A stretch of DNA of 64,000 bases from positions 62,001 to 126,000 of the forward strand of contig JAVTVJ010001186.1 in the NCBI GenBank assembly GCA_034509425.1, read 5' to 3'. Position 1 is the first letter of the stretch. Every line of letters begins with the position of its first letter. The notes beneath the pieces are model-generated. The model was not told the origin of the DNA, searched no databases, and worked only from the letters and a program-made list of their open reading frames with translations. This DNA is from Eopsaltria australis (Eukaryota > Chordata > Aves > Passeriformes > Petroicidae). The position numbers were made by a program, and so were the translations under genes. This document shows, one piece after another, positions 53,801-64,000 of the stretch.

Positions 53801-56800
53801 GTTATTCCACTGCCCAGAAGGCCTTTTTGATTGCTCTAGGACTTCTCAGTGTCATTACTGCCAACCTGGGCAACAACAGTGAATAGTAATCAGTGTGCTG
53901 ACTCAGTTCAGGGAATTTTCTAGTAAGATGTCTCACCCAAGCCCCAGGAAGGCAGCAGATTTCCTTGTAGAATGGGTCCTGTTGGCACATGGGAGCTTCA
54001 GTTCCCCTCAAAAGGAAGTCACCTAGACAACACGCCTTTTATATGTCAAATGGGGAGACACCATTTAAAATGTCAAGAAATAAAAAATAAAAATATTTTT
54101 AAAATTTAAAAAAAATCAAGATTTTTTTTTGTTTTCTAGTGACTCAGCAAAAGCAAAATCTGGCCCTGTGTTGTTAGGAAGAAGAAAATTTTAAAATCTT
54201 TTCAACTGCAGCTTCTCACCACAATATTTTTCTTGTTGCAGGTTAATGGCTGACTGCTAAAGAAGAGGACTTCTCTGTTTCAGTGGTCTAATGGGATTTT
54301 TGGCAAGCTGCTTGTTAGAAGGATTATTTTCTTTGACAATATTGCTGTAGGAATGCATCTTCTAAGTAGTCTTCTGTATTATTTTGACATGACTTTTGGG
54401 GCTTTTGAACTTACACTTTCTGGAATTCTTTTTCCCCCAATAAGAAGCAGTGTTGTTGGGTGTGTTTTTTCTAATGAATCTTGATGGATGATCAAGAAAA
54501 AAAAAGCTGGTGTGTCCAATGGCTTGATAATTTCAGGGTCAAAACAGATTTTATGTGTTGATCTTCTTTCACTGGCTGATGCATGTGTTTAACCAAGCAG
54601 CTGGTGCATAAGATCTAGCCGGCAGCACACAGAACACATTAAGAGAACAAAGAGAATGTGAGATTAAGCCAAAAAGAGACAAGAACTGCATTTTCTCACT
54701 GTTCTGCATGAAGGCAAGAGCTGCTCTGAGAGGATGCAAACTCAATTTTCTTATTGGACTTATGGCCTCTTCCCCCCGTCAGATTATTCAAAGGTAAATT
54801 TGCTTTTCACTCTCTCAGAAAGACCATTTTCCCCTCACTGGTATATTTATTTATTAGTAACATTATTTATAAAATGCTAACTTCATTGGCTGCACTGTTA
54901 TGATGTTATCTCTATGTGCTTCTGTGAGAATATAACAATGTCATGAAGAAAAATGATGTAAAAATGATGTGGGTACATAAAATGGGATTGACAAAATGTA
55001 ATAAATCACTGCTGGGCTGAAGAACAGACCTGCATGTGCAATGAAATACTTCAGCATTACATCATCGTTTATGTAACATCTGGCAGAGCCTTGTATTTCA
55101 GTGCTGCTTTGAATCAGGACCATTTTTCTCTCTCTGATAAAGGAGGAAAACAAGCCTCTAGGTTTTGCACATAGAAAACTGTAAAGGAAAAAAAAAAGGA
55201 AAAAAACAACCCTTAAAATACCCGTGTTAATTTCCCCCTGAGTAGTTCTGCCATCTCCAACTGGATGCAAATAATATGATGACTGAGATGCATACAAAAT
55301 AGTTAACATCCTAGAGGATTTTTCCAGTTTTATAAGAGAAACATATTTTTAATATGAAGGGTATTTTTTGAGATTATTTAATCCAATAAGAATTTTTCTG
55401 ATTTATGTCCTTATATGTGCCTTGGAACCAGCCTTTTTAGCAAAAAAAAAAAAAAAAAGCAGGTGTGAATTCTATGTGCTTTAGTGTTTTCCACTTCATG
55501 TTTTTTTCAGAGGAGAATTGAATTATCTTTATTGTGGACTTCTGATCTTGTCTTATGCAGACATATGGGTACTACTTCAGTGTGGATTCCTCCATCCCAG
55601 ACTGCCAGCAGAGTCTTCCTCATCCCTAAGGTGGATCACTCTGCCCTGTTCACCTGTGGTGTCAGGTAGCACAACATGATGTGCTGGTGGAGTGAGGATT
55701 AGTTGAAATGTGTTTAACTGACTGTTGAATTAGATGAAATCAGAAATGTGAGTCTGCTGCAAAAGTTTCTGGATGACACACTCACGTGTCTGAAATCAGG
55801 AGAAATCTTGCCATTAATTTCTAGGGCTCTTGGCTTTTGCCTTGTGCCTCTTGCCTCTGAAGCCTTTGGGAGGTCCTGGTGCAGTGGTGGTGCTGGTGCT
55901 GTGAGCATGCTGCAGGGATCCAGGCTGCCAGCCCTCTCAGCAGCTGACTCTCCTTCCCCAAACTTTGGTGAGTGGCAGCTGCCCAGAATGCAGTGCTGGG
56001 GCATTGACAAGAACTTGATGTATCTAAGAATAGGCTTTTTGCTTTCTTTTTTTCAGTACTAGGAGGAAATAGAACAGGTTGTCAAAAAGAAATCACTGTT
56101 TATTTAGTTCCTTTTTGTTTATCGAATACCATACAGATAAGCCACAGTTACTGCCTTCGCTCATCTTCCAGGGATTTTCATATGGTGTATTTATCCAGCA
56201 GTGTAGGACTGGCTGCTACACACATAGAGCTAGTTGTTACAGCTATTTTACTTGTCCTCCATATTTTCTCAGGGCTGGTTCAGAATGGTAGATCTTGATA
56301 CACATCAAGTAAAATGTTATATCTGAGTTTGTTTTCTGATAGCAGAAAATGCAAAGGGAAGAGGAGCAGTCCCAAAACAGCAGTTACTAAAAACCTGATG
56401 AGGTGCAGGTGTCTGGAGTGCTTTTTTCTCTTTCTGAGCAATTGTTAGAGTTACTGAAAATATTGTTTCCTTCATTTTTTAAACTAGCAGTAATCTCTAT
56501 TGATTTAATTTGGAGGAGAGAGCTGAAGAGCATGAATATCATTGCAAGTAGTACTGTATAAAACCGGCAAAGGCAGAAGAGGGAAACAATGGCCATATGA
56601 CTGAGGTGTAAGATTCAGAGTCAGGATGTCTAATTCCTATTTTTGATTCTCCAACAGGTGACTTTGGGAAAAGAGATCACTATTGGTGGTGAAAGCTCGC
56701 CATGTGCAGGGCCACAATGACTCTTCTTGGCAGCTAAGGCAACAGTGAGATGGTCTAGGATGGAAACCCTTTTTCCAGCATCTGAGGATTTTGAATTAAT

Positions 56801-59800
56801 GTGTTTTTCCCTTGTAGAAGTGCCTCAGCAATGTACCAATAACCTGTGGATTTCCAAGGGCTAGGAGAAACATTTTTACATCTCAGAGGCATGACCATGA
56901 CATTTTTGACTCTGGACATTGAAGAGCAGAAGTGGACTGTCTGGTTACTGAGCCTGGGTAGAGAATGAGTGCTGGTGGAAGCTAAGACCATGTTGAGGTG
57001 AAACTTGAGTTGTGCTGATGCCATCTCAACCAACTCCCTCTCCTGTAATGAAAAATAAATTGCTGTGGTTTGAATGACAGACCTTTGCAGTTAGGTGATA
57101 CCTTCCCACATGACTTTCTGTGAGACACCAAGTGAGACCTCCAGTGAATTTAGCGGCTCCTTCACATTTGCAGTTTGTGCCTGTGCGCCTCATGCCGTGT
57201 AACGGCCACAATTTGAAAAGGTTAATAGAAGACTAAATTATCTAATACTGTTAAAGTTGTCTCAGTCCCCTGGGAAGGATGAGCTGACAATGCAAGAATA
57301 TCTATGAGCATCATTGAGAGCTGGCTTTCAAGGAGAAAGTCCTTTGCTAAATATTGTCTGAATGGAAGGTGATACTTTTAATCTCCGATTGCTTCAATAT
57401 CTGCAACCTCATCTGTGAAGAAACCTCAGAAGACTCCTGGCCTGAGAAGTCCAAGGAAAGGCAGGTAGGCAGCTTGCTTTCTCTTCCTTACATTCCTCCA
57501 GTGGTTTGATCAACAAGAACTTTGGTCCTTAGCTTCATCCCAGTCCTCAGCAGATCAGAGCCCCAGAATTAAAGTGTGACTCCATGTACAGGACTGAGCA
57601 GTATGCTAGTAAAAGAGAACGATGAGACTCTCTCTCCTGCTGTTCTTTACTTTGCCTATGGCAAGGGGAGGAGCTGGTGAGGAGCTGTTGCTGTAAGAAT
57701 AATTGCTTTCCTCAAAAGTCAATGTTGGATCGGTCTCTTGCATAGGGATTGCCTTGCCCACCTAAACAATACGTGGGCACAAGCCTACATGGTCAAAGAC
57801 CATGTCTAATCCAGTGTATGGCAAGGCTTTCAGGCATCTGTTACTCTGTGCTGGGCAGGACAGAGGATTTTACTCTTTCACAGACCAGTAATGTGTTCAG
57901 GATTTAGTCAAGCATGACAGCAGGTGTTTATACACACCACTGGGACAAGTAAATGAGAATGCTCAGTCTGTCAAGAAGATGAGAGCAGTTGTGGAGAAGT
58001 GAAAGCAGTCACTCAGTGGGGGAAAGGGCTGAAATGGTGCCTGGGTGGCCAGGGGCATCAGAGTTGGTTCACTACTGCTGCTGGCCAAGGGACACCACTC
58101 CCCACAAACCCTAATGTCCTGTGTCTTCACAGTAAGGGCAAGATGCCCTTGTGATTTCACTCTGTATATGAGGAGGCAAAGCATGGGTTTTTCCATTTCT
58201 ATCAGCTTCTGTCTGTAATAACTTCACAGCCCTGCCACCTGTTGGGATGTATGACTACCTTATTCACATTTGCTTGTGTGATGACTTGGTTCAAATTAAG
58301 GGTGGGTTGATGCCAGGATCCAGGCTCTTCCAGGCTGGCAACTGCTTGAATGGATCCCACTCTCCCAAGCCCAGGGAATGGCTTGAGGTCCCCCTCACCT
58401 GTGCCCGCTCCTTCACTGGGCACAGGCAACTGTCCACCACCACTACCACTGCTCTCCACCTGTACAAAGGGCTGTCAGTAATCACTGTGGCCACATCAGC
58501 CTGTGGAATCAGGGACAGTAACCAGCCAGCCTTTGACCACTGCTCAGCAGTCAAAGCTTTGAATAATCTTACTGAGTTAATCCACCACCTAGCAAATCTT
58601 TTCCTCCTGGTGTAACAGATAAAGGAGCAGTAATGGTTACAGGGAATTAATTTTGTGTGAGGATGCATAACAGTGGCCTTTCAGATTTGTTTCCTTTCAC
58701 TTTTTGACAGTTGCTTAGCATTTCACAGAAGCACATATTAATATTTTCTGCCATCATTTCTACATCATGAAACTGCACTTATTTCCCAGATCTCTTTAAT
58801 TCAGCCAAGCAATATTCAGTTACCTATTTAAAAAGGAGATTGTGGACAAACAAGTCTGGACTGGAAGAAGAACTTATTGGTTAAATCACAGCCGACTATG
58901 GAAAGGTGCCTCCATTAGGCTGTGGTCCCTGCTTCTCTTCCTGATGATTTTATGGAGCTGTAAGGACAGGGGAAAACAGAAGGGAAGCAAGTCCTTCATC
59001 TCCTACCCTGGACTGTGCCCATGCTTCCTGTTCCCACAAGGTTGATAGGATTCTTCTGGCAGAAGAAGCATTAAAGTGAATTACTATCTTGATAATTTGT
59101 TAGGATAAAGATTACCACCAGCACACTGTATCAGGACCATGCAAAATATTCAGAGAATTTCTGCTGCCTTATTTCTTCCCTGTGCTGGTCACTCAGAGAA
59201 ACCTTTTTTAAAACTACTGGGCTGTTCCTGTTTGCTCTTACATAGTGTTCTGTTTCCTTTGAGCTGGTGGTGTTCACATGCCAAGTTATTCCAAATTTAT
59301 TGCAGATGAGGTCAGAATCATACAATTATTTGAAAACAATAAGTTTGGGTTATATAGTTTGGTTATTTTTTCACTTTGTTCTCTTCTATTTGATGGTTTT
59401 CTTCCAATGTTCCCCCCTGCTGACTTCCAATACAGGTTTCTTGCTTTATAAACAACTGGATTGATTTCCAATATAGACTTTTACTTCCTTGAAAACAGAT
59501 TTTCTCAAGGGAAATTGGCAGTTCTCTCTGTATATATTTTCTTATTTGTATTTACTTGGAGGGGTTTGAAGTCCAGAGACAAGATTTATGTCAACAAATC
59601 CCTCTTCCTCTTATCCAATTTAGTTGTTTTAACATAATGCAATCATTTTCTAAATCAAACTGATGGAGCGCTTCCTAAAGGCATTACACCAACTATATAT
59701 CTGGAATCATATTTGCCTTCTTTTATTGCATTAGCACCAGGCTTGAACTTTTCAAATTTGCATTGTGCTTTGCAGAAGTTCTCAGGATATTTGAAGCAGT

Positions 59801-60500
59801 TTATAGCTAGAATCTTGTGTGTTTTAAACAGAGAATGGAGAGTGAATTATAGAGCAAAATGTGTAGAAATGAGATTTTAGTTTCATGGAATGAGTAGAAA
59901 CTGGAATGAGTAAGCAAGAGGAATATTGCATTTTCTGGGTGGATTTGGAAGCCCTGCAAAAGAGGGATGCTGTGTTACAACTCTGATCCTGGGTGTCTCA
60001 TAAGGCTTTCTAAAAGGTTTCATTTCTGCTCTTTGAAGAAGATGCTGAGTAAGGATCTGACATACAGCAAACGCGTATGGGCAGAGAGCTCCCAGGGCAA
60101 TGCACTTAGCACCTAAGATATAATGTGATGGTGTCTCTGCAAATACATCTCTTGTTATTTGAATGTTGTCTTTCTTTTCACCATATGGTCTCACACTCAG
60201 GCATCCTTCTCAAGATATGCTTATAATACTAATGAGAGGAATTTTCAAAAACACAAACAAGATTCTGATGCTCATCTGTGCTTTTGAATATCTCCTCCTT
60301 TGTTCTTGTGTGGTTATTTCAGTGATAATTCCTGGTCACACAAAGCAATGGGTAGTTTGGAACAAGATGGCTAAAACAAGACCAAAAACATACAGTGAAA
60401 AGGAAAAAGAAAGCTCAGATGAAATTGGTTCAGATGCCAAAGTGAGTTCCCCAGGCTGTGGGATGGAGAGGTATGTCAGTGCAACAACCCTCTGTTTGAA
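53801..60500. other. gene desert, nothing recognised
   Basis: About 6.7 kb has no gene. AT-rich parts around 54,540-55,320 look composition-wise like possible conserved noncoding DNA. An A16 tract lies near 55,441-55,458. No exon or RNA gene is visible. Confidence 0.45.
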
Positions 60501-60505
60501 CAGGA

Positions 60506-60537
60506 CTACAGTACCTGGTACTGTAGTACCTGGTACC
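60506..60537. repeat. overlapping near-perfect palindromes (GTACCTGGTAC)
   Basis: Positions 60,506-60,515 and 60,517-60,526 are exact 10-bp inverted arms (CTACAGTACC / GGTACTGTAG) around a single T. A second copy of the core, GTACCTGGTAC, follows at once (60,526-60,536), and another CAGTACCAGG at about 60,542-60,551. The arms could form a cruciform or hairpin. Confidence 0.9.
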
Positions 60538-60551
60538 TCCACAGTACCAGG

Positions 60552-63500
60552 GAGCTTTTGTGAAGCCCTTCCAGTTTCTCAGTGCTTGGAGTTAAACCAC
60601 AGCTCTGCTGACTCCTCACATGTTACTGTGATGTCACTGAGATTTTGAAAATCCCATCAGAGCTGGATGCTTTAGGGTACTGCTGAAACGTTGTGGAAAT
60701 AACCTGTTCCAGTCTGGTGTCTTTTGGTAACTCTTCTCATCTTCCACAGCAGAGGCCAAGTAATCCTTTCATAAGTTCTGTCCCTTTCACAAGCACTGGT
60801 AGATGAATGGATGCAAGGGAGGTTCTTGGGGTACGTGACTGGATCCAATAAATCACATTGAAGAAGAGAAGTAAGCCAACTGTGGAGCAGTGAGGGTCCT
60901 TGCAATTGCAATTCCTGTGTTGTGAGTCTAAGCCTGCTTCAAAAGCTTATATTTTCCAAAGATATATCTTCCAAAATATCACAGCCAGCTATTGGACAAT
61001 AGCTTAACATCTAAAAATTAATATCAGATTATGAATAATAAATTGGCAGAAAATAGCTGGCAGCTTGAGACCATTCTCTGTTTTAAGTGCAAACTTTAGA
61101 TTTTTGTAAGTAAATAAAATTACAGTGATAAAACCCATTTTGAGGTCTCTACTGCATTTCTATGAGTATTGCAATATTTAAGTACGTTTACTTAAAAAAA
61201 GGTGGCCCACTTAGATGCACATCTGAGCTCCCACTATAGACAATTGAAAGGAGGCTCTTGGAATTTTCCTGCAACACAGATCCTGTCAGGTGTGGCAGGT
61301 ATTCCTGGAAGACATGAAAACAGCCTTGGGCCCAACTGAAGGATCAAAGAAACTTGTGTGCCGGCCCATGGCTGGGATTTTTGGTGGTCAAGGAATGATT
61401 TCTGATGGTTTGGTGATCTCTTTACAAATCCATTGAAGGGAAGGCATGGTTAATGAAGGATGATCAGGAAAGGTACCCAGTCTGAGTCTAGTTGAAAATG
61501 AATATTCGTGACATGGGTGGTTTGAGGTCCACTGCTACTTTTGCCCCTTTTGCCCTGTCCTCCCTACAGTGCAGCTTGGCTCCTCTCTCTGGAATAAGCA
61601 TTGGGCAAAAGGAAGTTAACCACCCTGTGCACTACATTTTCTGAAAAACCAAGAAGTTTGTGGTGTTGCAGAGATGTGTGGCTTAACCAATATGGCTCTT
61701 GCTGACACTGCATTAAAGCAGCCCCACTGATGGCTGCAACACCCTCTCTGAGATGTTAGCTGTTACTAAGATATTTAAAACATCCTCTCAGTCTATTGAC
61801 TACCCACGTGAGCAATTTATTTACAGTCCTTTACTATTGATTATATTAGGAAAGGTGAAAAATAGAAAACCAGAACTGCAGAGAATAGGTCAATTTATAA
61901 AGGCTCCCTCTCCAAATTAGGTGTTTTAAAATTCAATATATGAACATAAAAATCAGGTCTTAGTGAGAAAAAAAGTCTTCACTTGGTTTGTTCTCCTCAC
62001 TTTTTATTGTTGAGCTTTGCAAGGGAACCATGAACCTGTAGAGTGCTTGACCTCTTGCCAAATGATCGATATTTTTACCTCAGATAATCACATTTTGTCA
62101 CAGTTTCAAACTGCAACAAAACGTTAGTATGTCCCACATGTATTTCCCCTTGCTGCATATCAACAATGTAGTGTTTATGTGTGTTTTTTTGGTTTTTTAA
62201 ATTTGAGTGGTCTTGTTAGAGAAAAATAACAGAAATATCTGAAGTGTAGTATCCCTCACCCTTTTTCATGCTTTTCCCTTTCTATGTCATACGTCATGGG
62301 TAACTGAACGGCCGGATTGATGGCAAAATCCCGGAGAGAGTTATGATAAAGCTATGTTGGGAAGGCAGGTTTGCCTGCCTGCCCTACAGTATGATCCTCC
62401 TGCCTCACAGAGGAACACCACACTGATTGCCTTCCAGACACACACCATTGCCAAACTACAACTGTCTCTGTTGTCCCCTGGCTTTATTTCAATCCTGAAT
62501 TTTCAAAGGTGGTATTATTATCTTAATGGAATTTGCGCACTGCTACATGTACTGAAATAGGGCTGAAGTGCAGAGACTGGGGAAAGCCGTGTTCATACCC
62601 AACACTTGGGTGACAATCTGTGCGGCACAAATGGCAGCTCAGATTCATGTTTTGTACGTGGATTTCCTATTCATCACATACACAATGTACCTGGAGAATC
62701 AGGGTGTGAGCAGGGATTGGGAAACTTGTCCTCTCCTCTGCTCCCCAGCCTCTTGCAGCACCTTCATGTGACTTACATTGTAATGTCACCTCTGATGTCA
62801 GTGGGTTTTAACTCAACAGTTAAATCTGCCATAGGAAATCAGTAGCTAACTGTCCTAACTTGATTTTCCTAACCTGGGGACCTCGTTCACAACTGTCTTC
62901 CCAGCACATAGATTTTCAGATGTCATTTTTACCCTAATACACTTATGAAAGGATGCGGTTTTGTATGACCTTACAGATCTGCTGACAGGGTAAAGAAACC
63001 CAAGTTAAATAGCGTTTCTTTTCCTTCAGCTAGAAATTAACTTACCAGCAGGGGGCTCCGTCATGATTATGATCGGGTGTTTTCCTCCACCAACGTTAAA
63101 ATAAAGGGTAGAAAATGTATCAAGATGTGCATGGCCCTAGAGTTTAGGGCAGATGTGAGCTCGAAGTGGGTTTTGGCTCTCTGAGTGTGTATGGATCTTG
63201 TTTTTCTGTGTTGGGAACCTCAGGGAGGCAGGGGGCTGTGCTTGGTTGTAGGACCTGTACTCTCTTGGTGCTGTGACCACCTGGGATGAACAGCTTTCGA
63301 GATTGCTGTTGGGATAGAGAGCAGGATTTTGGAAAACCCACTGTGGAGAAAATGTTTTCAAAACTGACCTGGGCTCCAGCCAGCATACTGGGGAGAAAGT
63401 CCAAGTGCCCTGAGCATTGAAGGAAGCATGAGAGAGAGAGGTGGCTGCTGTCAATGGCTCATTTACTGGAGCCTAGTGACTCAGTGAGCAGCACGGCGTG

Positions 63501-64000
63501 CCTTGGGGGATAGCGGGAGCAGGGATGTCCCCTGAAGCCCTGGAGCCTTGGTCCCAGTGCTTCTCAGCCTCCCCCTTCACGGCTGGCAGGGCACTGAAGT
63601 TGGCATTGAGGGTCTCCTCTCTCTTTCCCACCCTGCAAACCCGACACGTGGTGCCTCCAGCCCTTCAGTGGATACAGCTCAGACAGAAGGCTTGCAGTGT
63701 CACAGTAACTGCTAAGGATAACACGCAGCAAATACTGTATACTGTCCCAGAGGAATGTTATGTCACATTTGATACTGGAAAAATTATACTTTTGCCCCTT
63801 GCTGGTATGGTGTGAAGGCTGTTTTCCTTGCACTTACCTGCTTCTGACTACCCTTCATGCTCTCTTCTGCTGTTGAGATACACTGTTTATGGTATATAAG
63901 GCATTTCAAATGATTTTAGTCTAATGGTACACCAGAAAAATCTCATGATTTAGTGACCCCTGGGATCCTGTTGTAATCCAGCTGTTGTTCTTTTTTAACT
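60552..64000. other. gene desert to the right edge
   Basis: The sequence is mixed AT-rich intergenic with no recognised gene or repeat. The open frames near 63,137-63,833 overlap on both strands and show no family match. Confidence 0.45.

Noticed and set aside
60163..60648. A 161-codon plus-strand frame as a gene
   Set aside because: The start is not supported by promoter or splice signals, the composition is ordinary intergenic, and part of it is the palindromic repeat.
62354..63833. Several 60-105 codon frames near the right edge
   Set aside because: They overlap on both strands, have no splice signals and no recognisable domain.

Overview
The window looks like avian nuclear DNA, most likely from a passerine. 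CR1 LINE fragments are the dominant repeat, there are TATA-bearing LTRs of avian endogenous-retrovirus type, and genes have vertebrate exon/intron structure with CpG-island promoters. These identifications come from reading motifs and family knowledge. No alignment was run.

Left third (1 to about 36,260), all genes on the minus strand. From right to left (the direction of transcription) the order is SLC30A5 (ZnT5 zinc transporter, 16 coding exons, 17,051-35,953), then a decayed CCNB1 (cyclin B1) relic at about 12,755-14,486, then CENPH (kinetochore subunit, 8 coding exons, 1,077-7,803), then the first coding exon of MRPS36/KGD4 (94-132), whose remainder lies off the left edge. From memory this is the human 5q13 order SLC30A5-CCNB1-CENPH-MRPS36, so the block is syntenic. 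SLC30A5 and CENPH were rebuilt exon by exon. Every junction keeps the reading frame, giving 770 and 224 residues.

The CCNB1 position is the main surprise. A cyclin-box exon and an upstream exon are recognisable, but one carries a frameshift, the next exon is missing, the 3' exons are not found, and CR1 and LTR insertions fill the space. Its CpG island at about 14,300-15,000 is nevertheless well preserved.

Other local surprises are a GGGGCC hexanucleotide array translated as (Pro-Ala)8 in CENPH exon 1, an unlisted 46-nt cassette-exon candidate in SLC30A5 that would shift the frame, a GC-AG intron after the histidine-rich exon of SLC30A5, and very tight packing of the CENPH 3' end against the MRPS36 promoter.

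Right part (about 36,270-64,000) is a gene desert upstream of SLC30A5. I see no convincing exon there, only CR1 fragments (a 2-kb inverted copy at 51,715-53,800 and shorter pieces), simple repeats, small palindromes and a few AT-rich stretches that could be conserved noncoding elements. No RNA gene, CRISPR array or bacterial-type feature was found.
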